Below, in pieces: positions 44,050 through 53,185 of a DNA stretch of 64,000 nt. The DNA comes from Chloroflexota bacterium (lineage in GTDB: Bacteria > Chloroflexota > Dehalococcoidia > Lucifugimonadales > JADFKI01): assembly GCA_009840355.1 (NCBI GenBank), contig VXNZ01000003.1, positions 25,970 through 89,969 of the forward strand, given 5' to 3'. The position numbers and the translations under genes are program-made. The notes beneath the pieces are model-generated. The model saw only the letters and a program-made list of their open reading frames with translations, had not been told where the DNA came from and ran no database searches. Every line of letters starts with the position of its first letter. Within the stretch, counting starts at the first letter, position 1.

Positions 44050-44556
44050 ATGAACTGGGCTGAGACTATTGTGCAAGCGCTCAAGGATGCGGAGATTTCG
44101 CTGATCGCGTTTGTGCCGGATATTAGCATTCATCAGGTTACGCAGTTGCTGGAAGAGGACGACTACTTTCATGTCGTGGCGGCAACGCGCGAGGAAGAGG
44201 CTATCGGCATTGCGTCCGGCGCTTACGCGGCGGGACGGCGGGCGGCGGTGTTTATGCAGTCCAGCGGGTTCGGCAATTGCATCAACGCCATCGCGTCTTT
44301 GTGCATTCCGTATCGCATCCCGCTGCCTATGTTCATCAACCTGCGCGGCGAGGTCGATGAGTTCAATCTTGCCCAGGTCACTATGGGACGCACCACGCGC
44401 CCGATTCTCGATGTGCTGGGCATCCCGCACTACACATACGACAGCGACGACAGGCTGTACAGGCGAATCAGCGGCACGCTCACGCTTTGCTACGCCTCGC
44501 GACAGCCACTTGCGCTGTGCATGACCCCGCTCCTGCACGGCGGCAAGATGGCGTAA
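44050..44556 (+). CDS. TPP-dependent decarboxylase alpha subunit (ComD/phosphonopyruvate decarboxylase-like)
   Basis: A 168-residue protein equal to the N-terminal pyrimidine-binding domain of TPP enzymes: FVPDISIHQV, the catalytic Glu in ATREEEAIGIASGAYAAG, and QSSGFGNCINAIASL. It resembles the alpha subunit of sulfopyruvate decarboxylase (ComD) or half of phosphonopyruvate decarboxylase. The cofactor's diphosphate half is in the next gene. The two should form an alpha-beta enzyme acting on a 3-sulfo- or phosphonopyruvate-like 2-oxoacid (substrate inferred). Confidence 0.85.
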   Translation: MNWAETIVQALKDAEISLIAFVPDISIHQVTQLLEEDDYFHVVAATREEEAIGIASGAYAAGRRAAVFMQSSGFGNCINAIASLCIPYRIPLPMFINLRGEVDEFNLAQVTMGRTTRPILDVLGIPHYTYDSDDRLYRRISGTLTLCYASRQPLALCMTPLLHGGKMA

Positions 44557-44648
44557 GGCATTTCGTCCAGTACACTATGCTCAGTGAGATTTACGCGGTT
44601 GTTAAGGCTTAAAATCACGGATAAACGCTCACTTCGGAGGCAACGAAA

Positions 44649-45203
44649 TTGCACAGGCTTTCCGCCACGAAAATGCTGCTTGAAAACGCGGGCGACTTGC
44701 CGATAGTCACCAATCTAGGCCCGACATCTGACGAACTGTGGCACATCGCGCCCGAACGCCACCGCAACTTCTACGGCTATGGGTCGATGGGGCTATGCTC
44801 TTCCATGGCGCTGGGAATGGCACTTTCCACCGGCGAAAAGGTCGTATCGCTGGATGGCGACGGCAGCCTGCTGATGAACATGGGCACGCTCGCCACTATC
44901 GGCAGGGAGCAGCCGCGCAACCTGATAGTCATCGTCTATGACAACGAGATGTGGGGGCAAACGGGCGCGCAGCCCACGCACACTGCGTTCGGCACGGACT
45001 TGGAGCAGGTCGGGCGAAGCTGCAACATCCCGAAGACAGCGACTGTCGAGGACGAAGAGGCGTTCGCCACGGTGTTCCGGCAGGCGTTGGATGAAGACGG
45101 CCCGTGGCTCATCGTGGCGAAGATTGAAGAGCGGGAATACCTGCCCGTAGCGCCTGTGGAGCCGGAGATGACGCTGTATAATTTCCGCAAGACTTTCGAG
45201 TAG
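44649..45203 (+). CDS. TPP-dependent decarboxylase beta subunit (ComE-like)
   Basis: A 184-residue C-terminal TPP domain: YGSMGLCSSMALGMAL, then the diphosphate motif GDGSLLMNMGTLATI...IVYDN and WGQTGAQPTH. It pairs with the alpha subunit 92 bases upstream. TTG 44649 is chosen because GGAGG lies eight bases upstream; ATG 44673 is the alternative. Splitting a TPP enzyme in two genes is normal for ComDE. Confidence 0.85.
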   Translation: MHRLSATKMLLENAGDLPIVTNLGPTSDELWHIAPERHRNFYGYGSMGLCSSMALGMALSTGEKVVSLDGDGSLLMNMGTLATIGREQPRNLIVIVYDNEMWGQTGAQPTHTAFGTDLEQVGRSCNIPKTATVEDEEAFATVFRQALDEDGPWLIVAKIEEREYLPVAPVEPEMTLYNFRKTFE

Positions 45204-45209
45204 CCGCGC

Positions 45210-45587
45210 ATGCCGGAATCCATCTACATCGAAGTCGATGAGAACGACAACTGCGAGTACATGCCTCTGATGCTGTACGAACCGCACGCTGACGCCGTGC
45301 CGGTGACGCGCGTCGTGCTTGACGAACCCGGCAGAGCGCCCGGTGAATATCAGGTAACCGGCTGGAGTAGCGACAACGGTGGCACGCCCTGCGCGGCGAT
45401 GTACTGCCCGGTGTCAGACTCCGGGCAGGCGGTTGTGCACTTAGTCTTTGGCGGCGACTGGGGCATCCGAATGAAGCCCGCCAATTCCGCTGCAGAGTGG
45501 AGCATCGACAACTCGGAGCAGTTCGGCGAGCCGTATGTCATGCTGCTGGATGAGAGCGCGATTATTCTTAGCGAATCATCCACCTAA
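45210..45587 (+). CDS. Hypothetical protein after the TPP enzyme
   Basis: A 125-residue, acidic, beta-rich protein without signal peptide or TM. It begins MPESIYIEVDENDNCEYMPLM and contains a repeated VV/VH strand pattern and the segment FGGDWGIRMKP. It starts 6 bases after the TPP beta subunit, so it shares that transcript. I recognise no family. It may be an accessory factor or unrelated. Confidence 0.6.
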   Translation: MPESIYIEVDENDNCEYMPLMLYEPHADAVPVTRVVLDEPGRAPGEYQVTGWSSDNGGTPCAAMYCPVSDSGQAVVHLVFGGDWGIRMKPANSAAEWSIDNSEQFGEPYVMLLDESAIILSESST

Positions 45588-45612
45588 CATACATACCGTC
45601 TTGTAGAAATGA

Positions 45613-45909
45613 CTAGACCGCCTGTGCGTACAAAGGCTCTGCACGTCTCCCCTGTCGATTGTGTGCGAGGTCATATCCACTTTGCAAGTTCATCCAGAAC
45701 TCAGGCGTCGTGCCAAAGGTATCGCTGAGTAGCCACGCAGTCTCGGCTGTAACTCCCCGCTTGCCGCGCACAATCTCATTTACTCTCTGTACCGAAACAC
45801 CCATGTGCTTCGCGAGAACAACCTGAGTTAGCCCCATAGGATTCAAAAATTCTTCAAGAAGCATCTCGCCCGGATGTGTAGGGATACGATTTTCAGGAAT
45901 CAAAGTCAT
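45613..45909 (-). CDS. higA: HigA-type antitoxin
   Basis: A 98-residue XRE/HigA protein: HPGEMLLEEFLNPMGLTQ, then helix-turn-helix LAKHMGVSVQRVNEIVRGKR and DTFGTTPEFWMNLQ, all characteristic of HigA antitoxins that bind the operon promoter and neutralise HigB. It lies 26 bases downstream of the toxin gene on the minus strand, toxin first, the usual higBA order. The pair is low in G+C compared with its neighbours. Confidence 0.93.
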   Translation of the reverse strand: MTLIPENRIPTHPGEMLLEEFLNPMGLTQVVLAKHMGVSVQRVNEIVRGKRGVTAETAWLLSDTFGTTPEFWMNLQSGYDLAHNRQGRRAEPLYAQAV

Positions 45910-45935
45910 GACTTCACCTCAGACAATCAAGCAAC

Positions 45936-46226
45936 TCAATGGTAATCGACTAACGATACATCGTCAGCAACTTTTCCTTCCCAGCGAAACACTATCCGCC
46001 ACTGGTCGTTGACTCTAATGGAATAATAGCCTTCTAAGTCTCCACGCAGTGCTTCAAGTCGGTTTCCTGGCGGAACTCTTAAATCTTCAAATCCACTTGC
46101 AGTATTTATCAAGTCCAGTTTTCTCAGGGCAGTCTTTTGTATGTCAGGTGGGAAACGTCGTATTCTGCTGGATGGGCGCCCATGATAAAGATCTTCAGTA
46201 GCTCTATTTTCAAAGGAACCAATCAT
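45936..46226 (-). CDS. higB: HigB/RelE-type toxin
   Basis: A 96-residue RelE-fold mRNA interferase of the HigB type: IRRFPPDIQKTALRKLDLIN, then LRVPPGNRLEALRGDLEGYYSIRVNDQWRIVFRW and VSLVDYH. The start ATG 46226 matches the usual family length; the frame is open 27 more codons. The toxin would cleave ribosome-bound mRNA when HigA is lost. Confidence 0.9.
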   Translation of the reverse strand: MIGSFENRATEDLYHGRPSSRIRRFPPDIQKTALRKLDLINTASGFEDLRVPPGNRLEALRGDLEGYYSIRVNDQWRIVFRWEGKVADDVSLVDYH

Positions 46227-46379
46227 GGATTTTTCCACTAATTCCCAACGACTATCAGTAGTGTACAAGATTTGACACTTCACGATTACACGGTAAGTAT
46301 GTAACAATTGTGCACAAATGTCAATATCTGATACTGTGCGTAGTTTCCCGCAGTTCGCACAGAGTTACTTGAATGTGTA

Positions 46380-47744
46380 TCAATTCCCCCCACCAGCGGT
46401 TGCAGGCTGCGCCCTCGACGCCTCCGCGCTCTCAGCCTCCGAATCCGATGTCATCCGCCCTCGCAGCGACGGCACTAGCAAGCCTACAAGTCCTACCGTA
46501 ATCAGTCCCAGCACGGCGTTTATCGTTATCGCCATTGGCGCGCCTATCGCGTCCGCCATCCTGCCGAGAATCAGCCCGCCAATAGGCCCCGCTCCGATTG
46601 CGAGCGTGATTACGCCCAATCCTCTGCCGCGCATGTCGTCGCGCGCCACCAGCAGGATTATCGTAGCCTGCATTGCGCCGAACCCCGCCGTCCCCAATCC
46701 CAGCAGCAGCATCAGCGCGAGCGACACGCCGTACCACTGTGAGAACGAGAACGCCAGCAGCATTGTCAGTCCCGCCATCGAGCCGAATAGATATACCCGA
46801 CCATGGTGCGTAAGGTTGGATGCCGAGGCTATCGCAATTGAACCCGTCAGGGCGCCCAGCCCTTCAAACGCAAGCAGCAACCCCATCAGCGTTGGTCCTA
46901 CATGCAGCACTTCCGACGCCATGACGGGGATGAGCTGCTGGTATGGGAACAGCAGCAGGTTCATAAATACGGTTATCAACACCACCGCTAGCAGCGTCGC
47001 CTCGCTGCAAACATAGCGAACGCCCTCGACCAGTTCTTTGAACACAACCGTGTTGCTGAAAATGTCCTTGACGGTTTGTAGGGCGGTCGTGCCTTCATGT
47101 GCCGGCGTCTTCACATTCAGCATCATTATCGCCGATGTGATGAAGAATATCAGAGTCATGGCGTAACCGGCTTCTAAACCGTAGCCCTCGCTGAACAAGA
47201 GCTGGCTTATGGTTATCAGACCGCCGCCAATCAATGGCCCCATCATGCGGCTTGAGTGCATGCCCACCGAGTCGAGCGCAATAGCGTTGTTCACGCGCGC
47301 CCTGCCGAGCACATCCAGCACGATGGTGCGGCGCGAGGGCATATCCAGTCCCCAGCCTATGCCGCCGACCAGCATCACCAGGTACGCATGCCAATACTGA
47401 ACATTGCTCGTGGAAAAGATGAGGTCCGAGAAGATAAGCGCCGCCATCCCCACAGCCGCGAGCAGATTTGCGAATAGCGTTCCAAGCAGCAGCTTGCGCT
47501 TGTCCAGCCGCTCCGCGAGCACACCGCCGAACACGCCCAGCGCCACCAGAGGACCCATCCCCGAAAATCCGACGAGCGTAACCAGAAAGGCGCTTCCCGT
47601 CTCCTCGAACACGAACCAGCCGAGCATCGTCATCTGCATCCAGCGCGAGATGTACGCGAAGAAGTTGCTCACCCACAGCAGGCGATAGTTGGGGTTCAGG
47701 AAGGCGTCGAATGTGTGGATTCTTCGCGGCATGCGTCTTTGCAA
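46380..47744 (-). CDS. MFS transporter (MFS_3-type)
   Basis: A 454-residue, 12-TM major facilitator of the transmembrane-effector/enterobactin-exporter-like branch: FLNPNYRLLWVSNFFAYISRWMQ, GVFGGVLAERLDKRKLLLG (loop 2-3 motif A-like), and a second half with FGAMQATIILLVARDDMRGRGLG. It should export a small molecule. The start could also be M5 (47732). It lies between higBA and the RND pump, which points the other way. Confidence 0.9.
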   Translation of the reverse strand: MQRRMPRRIHTFDAFLNPNYRLLWVSNFFAYISRWMQMTMLGWFVFEETGSAFLVTLVGFSGMGPLVALGVFGGVLAERLDKRKLLLGTLFANLLAAVGMAALIFSDLIFSTSNVQYWHAYLVMLVGGIGWGLDMPSRRTIVLDVLGRARVNNAIALDSVGMHSSRMMGPLIGGGLITISQLLFSEGYGLEAGYAMTLIFFITSAIMMLNVKTPAHEGTTALQTVKDIFSNTVVFKELVEGVRYVCSEATLLAVVLITVFMNLLLFPYQQLIPVMASEVLHVGPTLMGLLLAFEGLGALTGSIAIASASNLTHHGRVYLFGSMAGLTMLLAFSFSQWYGVSLALMLLLGLGTAGFGAMQATIILLVARDDMRGRGLGVITLAIGAGPIGGLILGRMADAIGAPMAITINAVLGLITVGLVGLLVPSLRGRMTSDSEAESAEASRAQPATAGGGN

Positions 47745-47828
47745 GGCTGAAGCTCCATACTTGAAATTAGCGTCAAATTTTGTTCAGGATATTCTATACC
47801 TATTGGGCATCGTCTAAAAGGCATAATT

Positions 47829-47905
47829 GACATCGATATACAAGATAGACAGGATTAAATCACCGCACATCATGCCGCATATCCTGTCCATCGGTGTAAG
47901 TAAGT
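47829..47905. repeat. Dispersed repeat, GATATACAGGAT family, paired copies
   Basis: One copy reads ATCGATATACAAGATAGACA; an inverted half-copy (ATATCCTGTCCATCGGTG) follows at 47880-47897. Both lie between the divergent MFS and RND genes, so together they could form a hairpin. Confidence 0.5.
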
Positions 47906-47992
47906 GGGCAGAGCGCACCACACATGAGACTGAGATTTGTTATAGTTGATGGGTGCAATGTTGACTTACTCCACTCGTAAGGAGCCCCACCT

Positions 47993-50900
47993 TTGAGTTT
48001 CATTACTAGGCTCGCGCTTAGCAGGCGATCCGTAACCATACTGAGCATCATCCTCGTCTTCGCGGCTGGCATATACACCTACACCAACATGCAGCGGGAA
48101 CTCTTCCCAGCTATCGAGTTTCCCAACATATTCATCGTTTCCTTCCTGCCAAACTCTGACCCGGAGACGGTGATGCGCGAGATTACCGTTCCCATCGAAG
48201 ATGCCATCACCGGCATGACGGGCTTGAATGAGATTCAGTCCACTTCGACCGATACGCAGTCCGTCACCATCGCCACATTCGACTTTGATGTGGATATGGA
48301 TGAAGCCAAGCGCGATCTCGAAAGCGCTATCAACGGAATTACGCTACCGGACGATGCTTTCACCACGATCAATCGTATCAACAGCGATGTTTTCCCCGCC
48401 ATACAGTTCACGATGTCCGGCGACTCGGACATCGTTACGCTGCAGCGCATCGCGGACGACATCATCGTGCCGCGCCTGAATCAGGTCGATGGCGTTGCGG
48501 ATGTGAGTGTTCTGGGGCGGTCTTACGAGCAGATTGATGTCTATGTGGATGCGGAAAAGGTCGAAGATTTCGGCATATCCCTGGGTGCCATATCAGACGC
48601 GATAAGCGGTAATAATACCAACCTGCCGGCGGGCAGCATAGACACACGCGGCACGACGTACACCGTGCGCTCGGACGGTAGGTTCGGCTCGCTTCAGGAC
48701 TTGCGCGACCTGACTGTCGGTTTCGAGCAGACGGGCGTCGCACAGCCGCAAGGGCAGTCGCCGCTCGGCAAGCGCCCGATATTCCTGTCGGATGTCGCGG
48801 AAGTTGAACTGACCACATCGCGGCAGCAGACGATAACACGCACCAACGGCAATCCTGCGCTCGGCATCGTCGTCATCAAGGATCCGGACGCCAACACTGT
48901 TGATGTAACGGAAGCGGCGACCGCCGTGATGGACGAAATACTGGAATCCGGTGTGCTGCCGGAGTATGTGGAAATCGGTGAATTGTCGAACGACGGGCCC
49001 ATCGTGCGTGAGTCGCTGGATAACTTGCTGCGTGAGGGCACGCTCGGTTTCGTGTTTGCGGTGTTGGTCGTGTTCTTGTTCCTGCTGAACATCAGCCCGT
49101 CGTTCTTCCGCGGTGTGACGCTCGCGCTGCGTCCTACGGCAATCATGGCAGTGTCGATTCCGCTCAGCGTCATCACCGGCGTACTACTGATGTCGTTCAC
49201 TGATATATCGCTGAACTTCATGTCGCTCGCGGGCTTGGCTATCGCTGTGGGCAGGGTCGTGGACGACAGCATCGTGGTGCTGGAAAACATGTATCGGCAC
49301 ATCGAAGTGGGCGAGGAGCGTGTCAGCGCCGCGCTGACCGCCACGCGCGAAGTTGGCGCGGCTATTATATCGTCCACGCTCACGACGGTTGCAGTGTTCA
49401 TACCACTGGCGTTCATACCGGGCATTGTGGGCGAGTTCTTCAGCCCGTTCGCCATATCCGTTAGCCTTGCGCTGCTGGCGTCTACGTTGGTGGCGATAAC
49501 CGCCGTGCCGGTGCTTGGCGCGGTGTTGCTGCGGCAGGGCGACATCGCGTCCGTAGGCGGCTCCACGGCAAGCTCGCGGTTCTTGCAGCGGCTGTACTTG
49601 CCGGTATTGCGCTGGTCGCTGCGGCACAAGTTCGTCACGATTGTGGCGGCGATACTCGCGGTCGGCGCAAGCCTAGGGCTGCTGACGGTAATCCCGATAA
49701 CATTCTTCCCCAGCGCTACTCCGGAATACATGACGATTAACATAGAACTTCCCGTCGGCACATCTGTTGACCGCGCGTACCAAGAGATGCTCGCCGTGGA
49801 AGAAGTTCTGAACGGATTTGTACAGCAAGAGTACATCATGGTGTATCGCGGCACACTTGGCGCGCCGGCGGACGAATTCGGCTCATCGGGCGCGGGTGGG
49901 TTCCATATCAGCGGCGTGTTCGCGCGACTGCACGAAGATGTGCCGCCGGACATCGTTGAACTCGTCAGAAACGCGATGCCCGACAGAGGCGAGGATGTGT
50001 CCATCACGGTACAGGGCTTAAGCGGGGGACCTCCGTCCGATCAGATGGAAATCAACATCGTGGGCAGCGACTTCAACGACATATCCGATGTTACGCGGCG
50101 CATCGAGCATGAAGTTGCCAATATCGACGGCATCATCAATGTCGCTAGCAGCATATCAACGGGGCGCGAAGAGGTGGTCGTGGATGTTGACCCCGTTCGC
50201 GCAGGCGAATATGGCTTGAACGCCCTGTTCGTCGGCTCGCAGGTTACGCAGTATATAACCGGCAGGGAAGTGTCGGAGATGGACATCGGCGGCGATACGC
50301 TGGGCATCATCCTTCGTGGCAAGCGTGAGTATGTGGACGACATCGAGAAGCTGCGGAGCTTGCCAATCGAGAGCCAACTTGGGCAGGTCAAGTTGGGCGC
50401 GATCGCGGATATAGCCATCAAGATCGCGCCGCTGAGCATCAGCCGCTTCGACAACGATCGATCCGCCACGATAACGGGCATCATAACCGCGGAAGACACG
50501 CAGGCGGTCGGAGTGGCGGTGCGCCGCGCAATCGCGGACGTATATGTGCCGCCGGGTGTCGAGGTGAAAATCGGTGGCATATTCTCGCAGATAACCGAGG
50601 GCTTCCAGGATGTGTTCTTGGCGATGGCTGTGGGCATCGTGCTGGTGTATCTGGTGATGGTGGCGACTCTGGGTGCGCTGCGAACGCCGTTCATCATCGT
50701 GCTGAGCCTGCCGCTCGCCATCGTGGGCGCACTCGTCGCGCTGCTGGTAACCGGGCGCACGCTGAGCCTGTCCGCGATGATGGGATTCCTGCTGCTGGTA
50801 GGTATCGTGGTTACGAACGCCATCGTGCTGCTGACCTTCGTGGAGCAGCTACGAGCGCGCGGTTACAGTGTGTATGACGCGCTAATACAGGGCGGTCGCG

Positions 50901-51178
50901 TTCGGCTACGACCCATCCTGATGACCGCTTTCACGACCACATTCGCGCTAATCCCGCTCGCGCTGAGCACAACCCAAAGCGGCATCATCGGCGCAGAACT
51001 GGCGACAGTCGTAATAGGTGGCTTAGTAAGTTCGACCTTCCTGACGCTGCTGGTAATACCATCCGTGTACTGGATATTCAATGTATCCATCCCCGCCCTT
51101 TTCGCCAAAATCAGCGGTCTTATACGCCACACGTCCAGCCCCACCGCCGAAGCCGAGGCGTCTCCATCGTCCGATTAG
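47993..51178 (+). CDS. RND efflux transporter (AcrB/MmpL-like HAE family)
   Basis: A 1061-residue RND pump with the standard two-fold build: TM1 near 14-31, a first large porter loop, TM2-6 with the proton-relay VVDDSIVVLENMYRH in TM4, a second porter loop, and TM8-12 with FTTTFALIPLAL. It exports drugs or lipids driven by protons. TTG 47993 is the start, with AAGGAG eight bases upstream. There is no membrane-fusion or outer-membrane partner next to it. That is expected if the cell lacks a classical outer membrane. Confidence 0.92.
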   Translation: MSFITRLALSRRSVTILSIILVFAAGIYTYTNMQRELFPAIEFPNIFIVSFLPNSDPETVMREITVPIEDAITGMTGLNEIQSTSTDTQSVTIATFDFDVDMDEAKRDLESAINGITLPDDAFTTINRINSDVFPAIQFTMSGDSDIVTLQRIADDIIVPRLNQVDGVADVSVLGRSYEQIDVYVDAEKVEDFGISLGAISDAISGNNTNLPAGSIDTRGTTYTVRSDGRFGSLQDLRDLTVGFEQTGVAQPQGQSPLGKRPIFLSDVAEVELTTSRQQTITRTNGNPALGIVVIKDPDANTVDVTEAATAVMDEILESGVLPEYVEIGELSNDGPIVRESLDNLLREGTLGFVFAVLVVFLFLLNISPSFFRGVTLALRPTAIMAVSIPLSVITGVLLMSFTDISLNFMSLAGLAIAVGRVVDDSIVVLENMYRHIEVGEERVSAALTATREVGAAIISSTLTTVAVFIPLAFIPGIVGEFFSPFAISVSLALLASTLVAITAVPVLGAVLLRQGDIASVGGSTASSRFLQRLYLPVLRWSLRHKFVTIVAAILAVGASLGLLTVIPITFFPSATPEYMTINIELPVGTSVDRAYQEMLAVEEVLNGFVQQEYIMVYRGTLGAPADEFGSSGAGGFHISGVFARLHEDVPPDIVELVRNAMPDRGEDVSITVQGLSGGPPSDQMEINIVGSDFNDISDVTRRIEHEVANIDGIINVASSISTGREEVVVDVDPVRAGEYGLNALFVGSQVTQYITGREVSEMDIGGDTLGIILRGKREYVDDIEKLRSLPIESQLGQVKLGAIADIAIKIAPLSISRFDNDRSATITGIITAEDTQAVGVAVRRAIADVYVPPGVEVKIGGIFSQITEGFQDVFLAMAVGIVLVYLVMVATLGALRTPFIIVLSLPLAIVGALVALLVTGRTLSLSAMMGFLLLVGIVVTNAIVLLTFVEQLRARGYSVYDALIQGGRVRLRPILMTAFTTTFALIPLALSTTQSGIIGAELATVVIGGLVSSTFLTLLVIPSVYWIFNVSIPALFAKISGLIRHTSSPTAEAEASPSSD

Positions 51179-51223
51179 CGCAGAGTCGTTGACAAAGGCG
51201 GTGAAAAACCAACGCTCACATTT

Positions 51224-51268
51224 CCCATTCCTAATGTCCCCTCCCCTATGGGGAAGGTTAGGAATGGG
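51224..51268. repeat. Dispersed palindromic repeat with an 11-bp perfect inverted repeat
   Basis: CCCATTCCTAA (51224-51234) pairs exactly with 51258-51268, enclosing CTCCCCTATGGGGAAGG. This copy lies on the opposite strand from the family consensus, after the RND gene. Confidence 0.6.
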
Positions 51269-51333
51269 GCGAAAACTCTAGTAATGACACTGCCAAACAC
51301 AGCCCCAATACTCTTCGCCGAGACAATAGCAGC

Positions 51334-52077
51334 ATGCCTATGTCACAAAACGAAACCGCGAGCATCGAGTCCGATGGCAAGCGCATTGATTACACGATAG
51401 TTCGCAGCGCGCGCCGCAAGAAGACGCTCGAAATCACTATTGACCCGGAGATTGGCGTGCTGGTGCGCTCGCCGGCGCGCACACCGCGCGAAGAAATCGC
51501 CACGCTGGTGCATCGCCGCGCCGGCTGGATTTTACGCAGGTCTGCGGAAGCGGCAGAGCCGCCTAGCGCACGCCGCTTCGCCGATGGCGAGACGATGCTT
51601 TTCCTAGGCAGCGAATATCAGATTTTCAACGCGCTCACAGCGGATAATGCGTTAACTATCAACCTTGTTGACGGCGTGTTTCACATTTCGGTGCCGGGAC
51701 ACATCGGCGAAGAAGAGCGAATCTACGCGTCGCGCGAGGCTTTCGAGCAGTGGTATCGCCAAGAAGCCGAGCGTCTGCTGCCCGATATGGTCGCGAATTG
51801 GCAAAGCAAGGTAAGCCGTCATAAGCCTTCGCGCGTTCTAATACGCAGCCAACGCAAGCGGTGGGGCAGCTGCTCGTCGGACGGAAGCATTCGCCTGAAC
51901 TGGCGCATCGTAATGGCGGAGCCTGCGCTCATCGATTATCTGGTTGTCCACGAGCTGGCGCACCTTGAAGTGATGGACCATTCGCCTCGCTATTGGGCGC
52001 ATGTGGAGCGCGTGCTGCCTGACCACCGCGCGCGCCGCAAGCGGCTGAACGAAGTTGGGATGCGATTTTGGTTCTAG
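51334..52077 (+). CDS. YgjP-like zinc metallopeptidase (M48/DUF45)
   Basis: A 247-residue protein of the YgjP/DUF45 family: the basic N-terminal RSARRKKTLEITI, the central RWGSCSSDGSIRLNWR, and the zinc motif HELAH (H206, E207, H210) followed by HSPRYW. Members look like zinc-dependent peptidases but their substrates are mostly unknown; they sometimes sit beside restriction systems. No such system is here. Start ATG 51334 or 51340. Confidence 0.88.
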   Translation: MPMSQNETASIESDGKRIDYTIVRSARRKKTLEITIDPEIGVLVRSPARTPREEIATLVHRRAGWILRRSAEAAEPPSARRFADGETMLFLGSEYQIFNALTADNALTINLVDGVFHISVPGHIGEEERIYASREAFEQWYRQEAERLLPDMVANWQSKVSRHKPSRVLIRSQRKRWGSCSSDGSIRLNWRIVMAEPALIDYLVVHELAHLEVMDHSPRYWAHVERVLPDHRARRKRLNEVGMRFWF

Positions 52078-52148
52078 TGTCTCACAGCATGCCGCCATCG
52101 TAAAAATCCACCTTGTTCAATGTACTGTCATGCCGTACACTTGGCGAT

Positions 52149-52439
52149 ATGATAATCCGCTCAGTCCGCCATAGAGGACTCCACAGGCTCCTTGAAAACG
52201 ACAACCCGCGTTTCTTGAACCCTGAACTAGCAGGGCGGATAAGAAGAATCCTGACAGTGTTAATCCTGGCTGACGACATTGACAGTTTCATCGCTGATTC
52301 GCCTCCTGGTTGGAGGGTCCACAGGCTCGCGGGGGACAGGCAAGGCGAATGGAGCGTTTCAGTATCCGGCAACTGGCGTATCACATTCACGGAGTGGAAT
52401 GGCTTTGTCGATAGATTGAATCTGGAGGACTATCACTGA
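52149..52439 (+). CDS. higB: HigB/RelE-type toxin (second pair)
   Basis: A 96-residue HigB toxin: IIRSVRHRGLHRLLEND, GRIRRILTVLILADDI, RVHRLAGDRQGEWSVSVSGNWRITF and LNLEDYH are family signatures. Its TGA overlaps the ATG of the antitoxin (TGATG), so the pair is coupled. ATG 52149 gives the family length. This pair is quite different in sequence from the one at 45.6-46.2 kb. Confidence 0.92.
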   Translation: MIIRSVRHRGLHRLLENDNPRFLNPELAGRIRRILTVLILADDIDSFIADSPPGWRVHRLAGDRQGEWSVSVSGNWRITFTEWNGFVDRLNLEDYH

Positions 52440-52744
52440 TGGCTACCGACGGCATCAAAGTCAACATGACGCCCTCTCACCCGGGAGACTTCATTCGTAC
52501 CGAGATTATCGAAGAATTAGGTCTGACGGTAACGAAGGCCGCAGATATATTGGACGTCCGACGAGCTACGCTCTCCAATTTGCTGCGCTGCAAGTCGGCG
52601 CTCTCGCCCGAAATGGCTTTGAGATTGGAGAAGGCGTTCGGCGTGAAAATGGACATGCTGCTGCGAATGCAGGCCTGGCACGACGCCTCCCTGATGCGGG
52701 CGCGAGCAGACGAAATATCAATTGAGCGTTACGAGCCCGTTTGA
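52439..52744 (+). CDS. higA: HigA-type antitoxin (second pair)
   Basis: A 101-residue HigA protein with the typical HPGDFIRTEIIEELGLTV start and the helix-turn-helix AADILDVRRATLSNLLRCKSALS. It is coupled to the toxin by a one-base overlap and should repress the promoter as a complex. Confidence 0.93.
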   Translation: MATDGIKVNMTPSHPGDFIRTEIIEELGLTVTKAADILDVRRATLSNLLRCKSALSPEMALRLEKAFGVKMDMLLRMQAWHDASLMRARADEISIERYEPV

Positions 52745-52762
52745 GCCGGAGCGCGTCTCTCA

Positions 52763-53185
52763 TCAGAACGCCACGCACGCAGAATCCGCAACTCGCAGCA
52801 CCGATTCCTGGCTGAACCGCCGCTTGTACTCCTCCGCTATCTCGTCCAACTTCCGCCCGGCGTCCGATTCCGGCTCGGCTAGAATCAGAAGCGCCTTGGA
52901 ACGCTCGCGCGCGATGCTCCCCTGCGAGTCGCGCCACTGTCCCGCCGCGTCAAACACCGACAGCCCGTCAGGAAAGCGGGGCGTTACCGTGTCCGCCAGG
53001 AACGCCCGCCAGTCCTCGTCGCTCACGCCCTCGGCGTCGCCGATGTTCCGCCCGAAGAAAAGGCGGTATTCGTCGTACCGCTCCGTCCCATCCGGGCATG
53101 GCGGTTGGCCGGCAAGGGATGCGCATGCATTCATCGCGGTCATCGCCGTCGTCGCGAATATCAGCACAGCCACTAATCGCATCAT
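52763..53185 (-). CDS. DUF3574-family lipoprotein or secreted protein
   Basis: A 140-residue protein with a hydrophobic N-terminus and a possible lipobox MNAC (Cys21), then the DUF3574 region: YDEYRLFFGRNIGDAEGVSDEDWRAFLADTVTPRFPDGL, with FDAAGQWRD and SKALLILAE. The role is unknown. The start is ATG 53185, which overlaps the methyltransferase stop by ATGA; longer in-frame codons upstream are antisense-like and rejected. Confidence 0.82.
   Translation of the reverse strand: MMRLVAVLIFATTAMTAMNACASLAGQPPCPDGTERYDEYRLFFGRNIGDAEGVSDEDWRAFLADTVTPRFPDGLSVFDAAGQWRDSQGSIARERSKALLILAEPESDAGRKLDEIAEEYKRRFSQESVLRVADSACVAF

Noticed and set aside
48694..50007. A 437-codon minus-strand frame inside the RND gene
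   Set aside because: It is a shadow of the RND coding sequence, Ser/Thr-rich and without family features.
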